The translations under genes were made by a program, and so were the position numbers. The notes under the pieces were generated by a model that saw only the letters and a program-made list of their open reading frames with translations, was not told the origin of the DNA and made no database searches. 13,130 nucleotides of DNA. Origin: XN24 sp964462675 (lineage in GTDB: Bacteria; Pseudomonadota; Gammaproteobacteria; Steroidobacterales; XN24). Positions 1 through 7,593 of this stretch are shown here, piece by piece. How positions within the stretch are numbered: position 1 is the stretch's first letter; each line of letters starts with the position of its first letter. The stretch is from positions 1 to 13,130 of the forward strand of contig CAYWYS010000059.1 in NCBI GenBank assembly GCA_964462675.1, given 5' to 3'.

Positions 1-733
1 CGGTCATCGTCGGCCGCTGCTCGACCAGCCAGCCGTGCAGCTCAAGCGCCGCGTCGCGCGCGCGCTCGATGTCCGCGACCAGCCCGGGCTGCTGCGTCGT
101 CGCGCGCGCGAGCAGGTCCTCGTACCAGCCGATGACGCCGGCCGGTGGCACCGGCCGATAGGGATGCCCGTGGCCGACGCCGTCCGCGTTGGCCAGGTTG
201 AAGATCGCGAGGTCGGCGAAGTCGGCGGCCACGTCGACGAGGTTCGCGCGCGCCTGTCCGACGAGCACCGGGATCGCGGCGAGGCGCGCGCGCAACGCGT
301 CCAGCTCATCGCCCTCGACGGGCAGCTCGACGAAGCTCAGCCGCAGCATCTGGTCGACGTAGTAGCCCGGATCGCGCGACCACGGCCGCGACACCTTGTG
401 CAGGAATTCGTGCTGGTCGAGCGCCGAGCGGACGGCAAAGTAATCGGCCTGCTGCGAGCGGGACCAGCCGTCGGCGCGGATCGCCGCGAGGCGTTGCTGG
501 AAGGCCTCGATGTCCCGGATGCGCTGCGCGACGGCCGCCGCGCCGTGGTCCGCGAGGCCGTCGGCCGGCGGGCGGCGCCACTCGACGAAGGCCTCGAACA
601 GCTCGACGAGTTGCGCATAGCCGGCGTCGGCCGACACCGCCTCGGCGAACGCCGTGCGCGCTGGCGCACCGACCAGGCCGAAGCCGGTCGCGAACATGAC
701 TGCCATAAGAAAATACCGGTAATAACGGCTCAT
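1..733 (-). CDS. DUF885-family exported protein (partial, C-terminus beyond left edge)
   Basis: Reading the minus strand from ATG at 733 gives an open frame of 244 residues without a stop to the window edge, so the gene is cut and its C-terminal part is missing. The start is supported by GGAGG (742-746), 8 bases upstream. Residues 1-30 look like a signal peptide (SRYYR, then a hydrophobic stretch, then TAFA), so the product is probably periplasmic or exported. Residues 90-125 (WSRSQQADY, then a conserved RPWSRDPGYY block) resemble the N-terminal part of DUF885 proteins, a family with a zinc-peptidase-like fold whose physiological role is mostly unknown. The HExxH-type segment of such proteins would lie in the missing part. 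The gene is divergent from the flavin oxidoreductase at 818, with 84 bases between starts. Family assignment is from recalled motif resemblance; function is not inferred. Confidence 0.75.
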   Translation of the reverse strand, partial: MSRYYRYFLMAVMFATGFGLVGAPARTAFAEAVSADAGYAQLVELFEAFVEWRRPPADGLADHGAAAVAQRIRDIEAFQQRLAAIRADGWSRSQQADYFAVRSALDQHEFLHKVSRPWSRDPGYYVDQMLRLSFVELPVEGDELDALRARLAAIPVLVGQARANLVDVAADFADLAIFNLANADGVGHGHPYRPVPPAGVIGWYEDLLARATTQQPGLVADIERARDAALELHGWLVEQRPTMT

Positions 734-817
734 TTCGCTCGCCTCCGCCGCGGGCTCGGCTATCATTGTGGTATCCGGCAAAGGCGCAGCGCGATTCGCC
801 GGGGCAAGGAGGCCACC

Positions 818-1945
818 ATGGACGACCAGCACGACTTCGCCGGGGCGCCGCCCCTGTTCCAGCCGCTGACCCTGCGCGGCGTCACCTTCCGGAATCGCGT
901 CGTAGTCTCGCCGATGTGCCAGTACAGCGCCATCGACGGCTTCGCCGCTGACTGGCACTTCGCCCACCACGGCCGCTTTGCGCTCGGCGGCGTCGGCGGC
1001 GCGATCGTCGAGGCCACGGCCGTCACGCGCGACGGCCGCATCACGCCCGGCTGCCTCGGCCTGTGGCGCGACGAGCAGATCGCCGGCCTGCGCCGGATCG
1101 TCGCGCTGTACCGCGCGCAGCGCATCCCGGTCGGCATCCAGCTCGCGCACGCCGGCCGCAAGGCCAGCGCCGCCGTGCCGCTGGCCGGCGCCATGCCGCT
1201 CGCCGCCAGCGATCCCGCGTCGGCCTGGACGGCGGTCGCGCCGAGCGGCCTGCCCTACGGCGATAAGTGGCCGGCGCCGCGCGAGCTCACGTCCGGGGAA
1301 GTCGAGGAGCTCATCGAGGCTTTCGCGCTCGCGGCGCACCGTGCCGTCGATGCCGGCTTCGACTTCGTCGAGATCCACGGCGCGCACGGCTACCTCGTGC
1401 ACAGCTTCCTCGCCGCCGTGTCGAACTGTCGCGACGACGAATGGGGCGGCGACCTGCAGGGCCGCATGCGCTTCCCGCTGCGCGTCGCGACGGCGATCCG
1501 CGCGGCGGTGCCGGACGGCATGCCGGTGTTCTGGCGCGCCTCGGTGGAGGATCCGGTCGCGGGCGGCATGACGCGCGAGGACACGATCACGCTCGCGCGC
1601 GCGCTGCAGGCGGTCGGCGTGGACCTCGTCGACTGCTCGACCGGCGGCATCACAGCCGTGGCCGCCCCGGCGCCGGCGCCCGGCTACCTGGTGCCGAACG
1701 CGCGCGCCGTGCGCATCGCAAGCGGCTTGCCGACGATGGCCGTGGGCATGATCACGACGCCGGCGCTCGCCAACAGCATCATCGCCGACGGCAGCGCCGA
1801 TCTCGTCGCGCTCGGCCGCGAGCTGCTCGCCAACCCGAACTTCGCCTATCACGCCGCGCTCGCGCTCGGGCACCCGGCACCGCACGACGTGCTGCCGGAG
1901 GCCTACGCCTTCTACCTGCGGCGCCGGGCTCAGCCGGGCTCGTAG
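818..1945 (+). CDS. NADH:flavin oxidoreductase, old yellow enzyme family (YqjM-like)
   Basis: This is a 375-residue FMN-dependent ene-reductase-type TIM barrel, expected to be cytosolic and to reduce activated C=C bonds with NAD(P)H; the natural substrate cannot be told. Visible marks are SPMCQYS with Cys34 and Tyr36 (the class III/YqjM redox-tuning Cys), QLAHAGRK (Gln108, Lys115) for FMN contacts, the HGAH pair (His187, His190) that binds the substrate carbonyl, and GRELLANP (334-340) for the FMN phosphate. Length fits the single-domain class. ATG 818 is chosen because AAGGAGG (806-812) lies 5 bases upstream; the same frame stays open far upstream, but that part reads as antisense of the DUF885 gene. 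The usual loop SPLSNxRxDxYGG is altered to AAVSNCRDDEWGG, and the usual R-x-SATDW-type motif reads RASVEDP. The last 16 bases overlap the convergent malic enzyme gene. Confidence 0.93.
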   Translation: MDDQHDFAGAPPLFQPLTLRGVTFRNRVVVSPMCQYSAIDGFAADWHFAHHGRFALGGVGGAIVEATAVTRDGRITPGCLGLWRDEQIAGLRRIVALYRAQRIPVGIQLAHAGRKASAAVPLAGAMPLAASDPASAWTAVAPSGLPYGDKWPAPRELTSGEVEELIEAFALAAHRAVDAGFDFVEIHGAHGYLVHSFLAAVSNCRDDEWGGDLQGRMRFPLRVATAIRAAVPDGMPVFWRASVEDPVAGGMTREDTITLARALQAVGVDLVDCSTGGITAVAAPAPAPGYLVPNARAVRIASGLPTMAVGMITTPALANSIIADGSADLVALGRELLANPNFAYHAALALGHPAPHDVLPEAYAFYLRRRAQPGS

Positions 1946-3648
1946 GGCGGGTAATCCGGCTCCCAGCGGGCCGCCTCGAGCCGCGCCTCGATGGCCGGCT
2001 CCGCCAGCGGCGCGCACAGCCCCTCCGCGACCGCGGCGCGCATGACCGCGGCCGCGACCAGCCGCGTGCAGTGCCTGAGCCGCGCCACCGGCGGGTACAG
2101 CCGGCCCTCGCCCATCGACTCCTGGCGCACGACGTCGGCGAGCGTCCGCGCGGCGGCGTTGATCATGCCGTCCGACACCGCGCGCGCCTCGCATAGCAGT
2201 GCGCCGAGGCCGAGGCCGGGGAAGATGAACACGTTGTTGCCCTGGCCGATGATGTGACGGCGCCCGTCGAGCTCGACGTCCGCGAACGGGCTGCCGGTCG
2301 CGACCAGCGCGCGCCCCTCGCTCCAGCGCAGGACTTCTTCCGGCCGCGCCTCGGCGTAGTCGGTCGGGTTGGACAGCGGCATGATGATCGGCCGCGGCGT
2401 GCTGGCGGCCATCGCGCGCACGACGCGCTCGTCGAAGGCACCCGACTGGCCGGACACGCCGACCAGGATCGTCGGCTTGAAGCGCTCGACGACCGTCGCG
2501 AGGTCGGCGCCCGCGTCGGCGCCGAGCCCGCGCGCCTCGGCGAGTGGCGCGGGCCACGCGAGCGCGGCCTTGTACTCGTCGCGGAAGTTGCTGCCGACCA
2601 GCAAGCCGCGGCTGTCCAGCACGGCGACAGGCAGCTGCGCGCCGCCCGCGCCCTCGATTGCGCCGGCCAGCTGGCGCGTGATGCCGAGGCCGGCCGCGCC
2701 GGCGCCGAGCACGACCGCGCGTTGTTCGGCCAGCCTGCTGCCGGTGATCGTCAGCGCCGACAGCACGCCGGCGAGGCACACCGCGCCGGTGCCCTGGATG
2801 TCGTCGTTGAACGACGGCAGCCGCGCGCGGTAGCGATCGAGCAGGCGCGAGGCGTTGTCCTTGCGGAAGTCCTCCCACTGCAGCAAGGCGCCGGGGAACA
2901 CCTCGCAGACGGCGCCGACGAACTCATCGACGAGCGCATCATAGGCTTCGCCGCGCAGGCGTCGGCCCGGCCAGCCGAGGTACAGCTCGTCCTCCAGCAG
3001 CGAGGCGCTGTCGGTGCCGACGTCGAGGCTGACCGGCAGGGTGTAGGCCGGATGAATGCAGCCGGCCGCGCAGTACAGCGACAGCTTGCCGATCGCGATC
3101 GCCATGCCGCCGGCGCCCTGGTCGCCGATGCCGAGGATCGACTCGTTGTCGGTCGCGACGATCAGCTTGACCGGCCGGCCGCGGGTCGCGGCACGCAGCA
3201 CGTCGGCCACCCGGCCGCGATGATCCGGCGTGATCCACACGCCGCGCGCGCGGCGGAACACGTGGCTGAACTCGCGCGTCGCCTTGCCGACCGTCGGCGT
3301 GTAGATGATCGGCATCAGCGCCTTGAGCTGGTCGCTGAGCACACGGTAGAACAGCTGCTCGTTGCGATCCTGCAGGCCGGCCAGCTCGAGGTACTTGTCG
3401 AACGGATCGCGCAGGCGATCCAGCGTCATGTGAATGCGCCGCACCTGCTGCGCCATCGTGTTGATGCGGCTCGGCAGCAGGCCGTCGAGCCCGAGTTGCG
3501 CGCGCTCCTGCGGCGTGAACGCCGAGCCCTTGTTCAGGAGCGGGTCGCGATACAGGTCCGCGCCGCGCCGCTTGACCTGCAGCGGCACATCGCGCCGCGG
3601 CGCCTGCAACGGGCTGGCGCCCGGCATGACCCAGTCCAGGTCATTCAT
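1930..3648 (-). CDS. maeA: NAD-type malic enzyme (malate dehydrogenase, decarboxylating)
   Basis: The 572-residue product converts L-malate to pyruvate and CO2 with reduction of NAD(P)+, linking the citric acid cycle to pyruvate in the cytosol. The length matches the long (about 560 residue) SfcA/MaeA class, not the PTA-fused MaeB class. Visible motifs are YTPTVG (116-121) with the catalytic Tyr, IGDQGAGGMAIAIGKL (173-189) with the catalytic Lys188, WEDF (Glu259, Asp260) and FNDDIQGTG (280-288) for the divalent metal, a Rossmann GAGAAG (315-320), and a later SNPT motif. Cofactor preference for NAD is inferred from the subfamily, not proved. ATG 3648 has GGGAG 7 bases upstream. The 3' end overlaps the convergent flavin oxidoreductase by 16 bases, leaving no room for a separate terminator. 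A TATACT box upstream suggests its own promoter. Confidence 0.95.
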   Translation of the reverse strand: MNDLDWVMPGASPLQAPRRDVPLQVKRRGADLYRDPLLNKGSAFTPQERAQLGLDGLLPSRINTMAQQVRRIHMTLDRLRDPFDKYLELAGLQDRNEQLFYRVLSDQLKALMPIIYTPTVGKATREFSHVFRRARGVWITPDHRGRVADVLRAATRGRPVKLIVATDNESILGIGDQGAGGMAIAIGKLSLYCAAGCIHPAYTLPVSLDVGTDSASLLEDELYLGWPGRRLRGEAYDALVDEFVGAVCEVFPGALLQWEDFRKDNASRLLDRYRARLPSFNDDIQGTGAVCLAGVLSALTITGSRLAEQRAVVLGAGAAGLGITRQLAGAIEGAGGAQLPVAVLDSRGLLVGSNFRDEYKAALAWPAPLAEARGLGADAGADLATVVERFKPTILVGVSGQSGAFDERVVRAMAASTPRPIIMPLSNPTDYAEARPEEVLRWSEGRALVATGSPFADVELDGRRHIIGQGNNVFIFPGLGLGALLCEARAVSDGMINAAARTLADVVRQESMGEGRLYPPVARLRHCTRLVAAAVMRAAVAEGLCAPLAEPAIEARLEAARWEPDYPPYEPG

Positions 3649-3685
3649 CCGATGACTCCCGGTATCCGATCGCTAGGGGGCTCCG

Positions 3686-3691
3686 AGTATA
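3686..3691 (-). promoter_or_regulatory. Possible -10 box for the malic enzyme gene
   Basis: On the minus strand the hexamer is TATACT, a one-mismatch -10 box, 37 bases before the malic enzyme start in otherwise very GC-rich DNA. No convincing -35 is seen at 16-18 bases upstream. Weak support, from sequence only. Confidence 0.35.
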
Positions 3692-3745
3692 CGGCCGCGG
3701 CACGAGTACCGGCGTCCGTGGATCGCGCAGTGCGGGGGCGCGCGG

Positions 3746-4750
3746 CTAGGGTTCAGGCGCGCCGGCCGCGGCGCAGCCGGCGGCATCGACGGCGCCGATC
3801 TCGAGGCTGCGCAGCGTGTCCGCCGCGGCGGCGGCGATCTCGCCGCCGGGCGGCGCGGCCGCGACAGCGCGCACGGCCAACGCACGCGCACTGGCGCGGC
3901 ACCCGAGCTGCGCCAGCAGGTTCGCGAGGTTGTTCAGCGCGGCGGCATGGTCCGGCTCGCGCTCGAGCAAGGCCGCGAAGCCGGCACGCGCTGCGGCGAG
4001 GTCGCCGGCCAGGTAGCTCGAGGTGGCGAAGCCGAAGCGTGCGATCGCATCGTCCGGCCACGCGAGGAGCGCGGCCTGCCAGGCGCGCGCGGCGGCCGCG
4101 TGCCGGCCGGTGTCCTCGAGCCCGGCCACCGCGTCGAAATAATGTTCTCGATCCGGCCGGGCGGGCAGCTCGCCGGGCTCGAGCAGGACCAGGCCCCAGT
4201 GCTCCGCCAGCGCCCAGCTGCGCAGGAAGCGCGCCGCCGGCGCCTGCAGGCGGCGCGCCGTGCCGGAGCGCAGGATGACGCGCTCGGTGGCCGGGTCCAC
4301 CCCGATGACGACCGCGTAATGCCACGCCGGCCAGGTGCGCAGCCGGAGGTTCTGCAGCACCAGCACCGGCCGGCCGGCCAGCAACTCGGCGAACAAGGCA
4401 TCAGCGTCCGGCGCGATGACGACCGGCAGGACGCCGCGGGTGCGCGCCGCGGCGACGAGCTCGAGCTGCAGGCTGCCGCCGAGGCCCGGCGTGTAGACCT
4501 CGCGCGCGAGCATGTCCGGGTCGGCCGCGACGCCGGCGGCGCCGAGCACCGTCGCGAGCGCGGCGGGGCCGCACTGCAAGGCCTCCTGCGGAAAGAACGG
4601 GGTGTCGACGAGCTCGACGGGTGCGTCGAGGCCTCGCAGCGATGGCGCCTCGGAGACCAGCACGCGCTGGGCGGCACAGCCGCCCAGCGCCCCGACCAGC
4701 AACAGCAGCGTGAGGCCGCGGCCGGTGGCGGTCACGCTGCAGGCAAGCAA
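3746..4750 (-). CDS. PA2778-family C39-like cysteine peptidase lipoprotein with TPRs
   Basis: This is a predicted envelope lipoprotein of 334 residues, counted from TTG at 4750. An in-frame GTG at 4735 would give 329. TTG is favoured weakly by AGGG four bases upstream and by the 5-base gap to the preceding gene. The N-terminus has a hydrophobic helix and lipobox LGGC (Cys25). Residues about 50-170 match a papain-like C39 fold: PQEALQCGPAALATVL with the presumed catalytic Cys60, and WHYAVVIGVDP with His144 and a downstream Asp152. From about residue 200 come alpha-helical TPR-like repeats, for example ALNNLANLLAQLG. It follows the PA2779-family gene, and the pair is recurrent in proteobacteria (known from PA2778/PA2779 of Pseudomonas aeruginosa). 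The substrate and biological role are not established. No ABC-transporter partner, typical of bacteriocin C39 peptidases, is nearby. Confidence 0.85.
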   Translation of the reverse strand: MLACSVTATGRGLTLLLLVGALGGCAAQRVLVSEAPSLRGLDAPVELVDTPFFPQEALQCGPAALATVLGAAGVAADPDMLAREVYTPGLGGSLQLELVAAARTRGVLPVVIAPDADALFAELLAGRPVLVLQNLRLRTWPAWHYAVVIGVDPATERVILRSGTARRLQAPAARFLRSWALAEHWGLVLLEPGELPARPDREHYFDAVAGLEDTGRHAAAARAWQAALLAWPDDAIARFGFATSSYLAGDLAAARAGFAALLEREPDHAAALNNLANLLAQLGCRASARALAVRAVAAAPPGGEIAAAAADTLRSLEIGAVDAAGCAAAGAPEP

Positions 4751-4755
4751 GCGCC

Positions 4756-5136
4756 CTAGATGCGCTTGAAGATGTCGATGACGCCGACCAGTTCGAGGAT
4801 CAGCAGCACGACGAACACGACGCCGATGATCTCGAGCAGCCCTGCGCCCGCCGGCAATTCCGCCAGCCGGCCGTCGAGCTGGCGCAGCTCGGCGTCGCTG
4901 AGCGCTGCCACCCGCGCCTTCGCGGCCTCGATGTCGACGCCGTGCGCGACCAGCTGCTGCTGCACGGCCTCACGCTCCAGCGCCGCCTGTACACGCGCGA
5001 CCGTGTCGGCGCGCTCCGCCTGCATCATGACGGCGCGCGTGCCGACGACAGCGGCCGAGGCCGTGTGCACGACGCCGGCCAGGCCGACGGACAGCGCGAC
5101 GAGCGTGGCGATGAACCGGATGAAACTGGTCTTCAT
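4756..5136 (-). CDS. PA2779-family small secreted/membrane-anchored protein
   Basis: This 126-residue protein has an N-terminal signal segment (MKTSFIRFIATLVALSVGLA, ending near AASA-type residues). It continues with a charged helical middle of about 65 residues rich in Ala, Arg and Glu, including ALSDAELRQLDGRLAELPAG. A hydrophobic C-terminal helix (LLEIIGVVFVVLLILELVGV) then ends in DIFKRI. This layout is that of the PA2779 family. The family's function is unknown; it probably sits in the inner membrane facing the periplasm. ATG 5136 is chosen over an upstream in-frame ATG (5238) because AAGGAG lies 8 bases before it and the signal peptide then begins correctly. The C39-like peptidase starts 5 bases after its stop, so the two are surely co-transcribed. 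The helical protein could be a partner or substrate of that peptidase, but this is inference. Confidence 0.85.
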   Translation of the reverse strand: MKTSFIRFIATLVALSVGLAGVVHTASAAVVGTRAVMMQAERADTVARVQAALEREAVQQQLVAHGVDIEAAKARVAALSDAELRQLDGRLAELPAGAGLLEIIGVVFVVLLILELVGVIDIFKRI

Positions 5137-5226
5137 TATGTGAACTCCTTCCTGAAGGCGCGCTGACCCTACCCCAGAAACCGGCGTTGCGTCCAGCAAC
5201 CCGCCAGCAGATTCCGCAGCGTCTCC

Positions 5227-5232
5227 TATACT
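5227..5232 (+). promoter_or_regulatory. Possible -10 box for the dodecin gene
   Basis: TATACT (one mismatch to TATAAT) lies 60 bases before the dodecin start in the 156-base divergent region shared with the PA2779-family gene. No clear -35 element is found at the proper spacing, so support is weak. Confidence 0.35.
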
Positions 5233-5292
5233 TGTCATTCAAACACCGAGGACAGCGTCGGCATCCTGCCGGTGCGCCGAGGGAGGAAAACC

Positions 5293-5505
5293 ATGTCAGT
5301 CGCAAAAGTCACCGAAATCATCGCCGACTCGACGAAGAGCTTCGAGGACGCTGTCACGAGCGGCATCAAGCGTGCCAACAAGACGCTCAAGCACATCCGC
5401 GGCGCCTGGGTGCGGGACCAGGAAGTCGTCGTCAACGAGAAAGGCGACATCACGCTTTTCCGGGTCAAGATGAAGGTGACCTTCGTCCTCAACGACCCGC
5501 AGTGA
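5293..5505 (+). CDS. Dodecin, flavin-binding storage protein
   Basis: A 70-residue protein with the typical dodecin sequence along its full length: MSVAKVTEIIADSTKSFEDAV, then RANKTLKHIRGAWVRDQEV, then a closing strand VKMKVTFVLND. Dodecins assemble as hollow dodecamers that bind riboflavin, FMN or their breakdown products, stacking them on the conserved Trp (here Trp39). They are thought to buffer free flavin. ATG 5293 is preceded by GGGAGG (5281-5286), 6 bases away. The gene stands alone between the divergent PA2779-family gene and the convergent aldehyde dehydrogenase, whose stop lies only 1 base away. A flavoenzyme (the old yellow enzyme homologue) is encoded nearby but not in the same operon, so no functional link is claimed. 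Confidence 0.95.
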   Translation: MSVAKVTEIIADSTKSFEDAVTSGIKRANKTLKHIRGAWVRDQEVVVNEKGDITLFRVKMKVTFVLNDPQ

Positions 5506-5506
5506 G

Positions 5507-6871
5507 TCAGCCGATCCAGACGGTTTTCGTGTTGACGAACTCGTGCAGGCCGTGGCGTGACAACTCGCGGCCATAGCCCGAGTCCTTGACGCCGCCGAAC
5601 GGCAGGCGCGGGTCGCTCTTGACCATGCCGTTCACGAAGGCGACGCCGCACTCGAGGCGGCGCGCGAGTCGCTCGCCGCGCGCGAGGTCCTGCGTCCACA
5701 CGCTGCCGCCGAGGCCGAAGCGGCTGGCGTTGGCGACCTCGACCGCCTGAATTTCGTCTCTGACCCCGAATAGGAGGGCGGCGGGGCCGAAGACTTCCTC
5801 GCTCCAGGCGCGCATGCCGGGCGCGATGCCGTCGAGGATCGTCGCGGCATAGTAGGCGCCGGGGCCGTCGAGCGGTTGGGCGCCGGTGACGGCCCGCGCG
5901 CCGCGCGCGAGCGCGTCGGCAACCTGCGCGTGCACTTCGTCGCGCAGGTCGCGGCGCGCCATCGGCGCGAGCGTCGTGGCCGGGTCGAGCGGGTCGCCGG
6001 GCAGGAGCGACTCGACCGCCGCCTTGAAGCGCGCGCGGAAGGCCTCCGCGACGCTGTCGACGACCAGGAAGCGCTTCGCCGCGATGCAGCTCTGGCCGGC
6101 GTTCTGGAATCGGGCCCGCGCGGCCTGCATGGCGGCGAGCTCGACGTCAGCGTCCTCGAGCACGATGAAGGCATCCGCGCCGCCGAGCTCGAGCACGGCC
6201 TTCTTCAGGTGCCTGCCCGCCTGCGCGGCGACCGCGCGGCCGGCCGCGTCGCTGCCGGTCAGCGAGACCGCATGTACGCGCGGGTCTGCGATCAGCCGGC
6301 CCGCAGCCGCGCCGTCGATCAGCAGCGTGCGGAACACGCCCTCGGGGAACCCCGCCTCTTCGAACACCCGCTCGATCGCGAGCGCGCATTGCGGCACGTT
6401 CGAGGCGTGCTTCAGGAGCACCGTGTTGCCCGCGGCCAGCACCGGCGCCGCGCAGCGGATCGCCTGCCAGAACGGGAAGTTCCACGGCATGATCGCGAGC
6501 ACCGTGCCGAGCGGCTCGTGCGTCACGAGGCTGCGGCGCGCGTCGGTGGCGACGATCTCGTCGGCGAGCATGCGTGCCGCGTGCTCGGCATAGAAGGTGC
6601 AGCCGGCGGCGCACTTCTCGACCTCGGCGCGCGCCTCGCCGATCAGCTTGCCCATCTCCAGCGTGATCAGCCGGGCGAACTCGTCGCGGCGCAGCAAGAG
6701 CGCCGCGGCCGCCTGGCGCAGCAGGCGGCAGCGCTCTTCGACGGGCACGGCGCGCCAGGCCCGCGCAGCGTTGGCGGCATCCTCGAGGATCGCCTCGACC
6801 TGCGCGGGCCGGTGACCCTCGGCGCGAAAGAACTCCTCGCCGGTGGCGGGATTGATGGACAGGAACGGCAT
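5507..6871 (-). CDS. NAD(P)-dependent succinate-semialdehyde-type aldehyde dehydrogenase
   Basis: A complete 454-residue aldehyde dehydrogenase. It starts with FLSINPATGEEF and shows PWNFPFW (129-135, Asn131 of the oxyanion site), ELGGADAF (general base Glu228), FQNAGQSCIAAKRF (catalytic Cys262), EEVFGPA for the cofactor, and a C-terminal GGVKDSGYGRELS. The short length, the opening and the LELGGADAF motif resemble the Sad/YneI subgroup of succinate-semialdehyde dehydrogenases, which oxidise succinate semialdehyde to succinate for the citric acid cycle. Substrate is inferred from family; related aldehydes are possible. ATG 6871 has GGAGG 7 bases upstream. No GABA transaminase gene or transporter is adjacent. 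It is convergent with dodecin (1 base apart) and divergent from the rhombosortase, with a 79-base shared upstream region. Confidence 0.92.
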   Translation of the reverse strand: MPFLSINPATGEEFFRAEGHRPAQVEAILEDAANAARAWRAVPVEERCRLLRQAAAALLLRRDEFARLITLEMGKLIGEARAEVEKCAAGCTFYAEHAARMLADEIVATDARRSLVTHEPLGTVLAIMPWNFPFWQAIRCAAPVLAAGNTVLLKHASNVPQCALAIERVFEEAGFPEGVFRTLLIDGAAAGRLIADPRVHAVSLTGSDAAGRAVAAQAGRHLKKAVLELGGADAFIVLEDADVELAAMQAARARFQNAGQSCIAAKRFLVVDSVAEAFRARFKAAVESLLPGDPLDPATTLAPMARRDLRDEVHAQVADALARGARAVTGAQPLDGPGAYYAATILDGIAPGMRAWSEEVFGPAALLFGVRDEIQAVEVANASRFGLGGSVWTQDLARGERLARRLECGVAFVNGMVKSDPRLPFGGVKDSGYGRELSRHGLHEFVNTKTVWIG

Positions 6872-6950
6872 GGCGGCGCCTCCGGAGACGTTGTTTGTTC
6901 GTTATCATCGCGCATGTCGCCACGGTGCGAAATCGAGGCTTAACCAGCAG

Positions 6951-7589
6951 ATGCGCGGCTCCCCCGTCGAGAAGCCGGCCAGCAAGCGACGGCTGGAATT
7001 GCCGAGGTCGCGCGAGCTCGTGCTGCCGACCCTGGCGCTGATGGGCCTGCTGACGCTCATTTTCCTGTTGCCGGAGCCGCTCCGGCTGGCACTCGCCTGG
7101 GATCGGGAAGCCATTGATGCGGGCCAGGCCTGGCGACTGCTCAGCGGGCAGTTCGTGCACCTCGCGGGCGGCCACCTGCTGATGAACCTGCTGGGTATCG
7201 GCCTCGCCTGGCTGTTGTTCGCCGAGCACCTGCCTGGCTGGCGTTACCTGGCCGTCGTGGTGATCGTCGCTACGGGCGCGAGCGCTGGCATGTATGCCTT
7301 CGCGCCGCAGGTGCACTACTACGCGGGTTTCTCCGGCGCGCTTTACGGCGTGTTTGCCTGGGGCGCCGTGCAGGACATCAGGCGCAAGGTCGCGCTTGGC
7401 TGGCTCGTGCTGGTCGTAGTCGTCGCGAAAGCGGGCTACGAACACTGGGCCGGACCCGTGCCGCTCGGCGCGCTCGCCCCCGACCGTCTCGCGGTGGCGG
7501 CGCACTTCTACGGCGTCGCCACCGGCCTGGTGCTTGCGGCCGGCCAGTGGTGCTGGGCTCGCCTCGCGTCGACTCGCCGGGAACGCTAG
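6951..7589 (+). CDS. rrtA: Rhombosortase (rhomboid-family intramembrane serine protease)
   Basis: A 212-residue polytopic inner-membrane protein with about six hydrophobic segments (roughly 24-41, 73-92, 98-116, 125-141, 148-162, 180-200). Characteristic blocks are WRLLSGQFVHLAGGHLLMNL (61-80, His70, His75, Asn79), YYAGFSGALYGVFAWG (123-138) with nucleophile Ser128 in GFSG, and AHFYGVATGL (184-193) with catalytic His185. These fit the rhombosortase subfamily, which cleaves proteins carrying a C-terminal GlyGly-CTERM tag, rather than a general GlpG-like rhomboid. ATG 6951 gives the family's usual length and has only a weak GAGG 12 bases away. The frame is open further upstream, but a longer start would run into the aldehyde dehydrogenase. 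The gene converges on a small lipoprotein gene. A large secreted protease with a tag-like tail is encoded about 0.5 kb beyond its end and is the obvious candidate substrate. Confidence 0.85.
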   Translation: MRGSPVEKPASKRRLELPRSRELVLPTLALMGLLTLIFLLPEPLRLALAWDREAIDAGQAWRLLSGQFVHLAGGHLLMNLLGIGLAWLLFAEHLPGWRYLAVVVIVATGASAGMYAFAPQVHYYAGFSGALYGVFAWGAVQDIRRKVALGWLVLVVVVAKAGYEHWAGPVPLGALAPDRLAVAAHFYGVATGLVLAAGQWCWARLASTRRER

Positions 7590-7593
7590 GACC

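Noticed and set aside
761..766. TATCAT as -10 for the flavin oxidoreductase
   Set aside because: No -35 at the right distance, and the hexamer is a modest match.
35..817. Open plus-strand frame joined to the start of the flavin oxidoreductase
   Set aside because: Its translation is Arg/Ala-rich and lies antisense to the DUF885 gene; the oxidoreductase has its own strong ribosome-binding site at 806-812.
2254..4278. Long plus-strand open frame (674 residues)
   Set aside because: It is antisense to the malic enzyme and the C39-like peptidase, with low-complexity Arg/Ala/Gln composition and no recognisable domain; typical of high-GC DNA.
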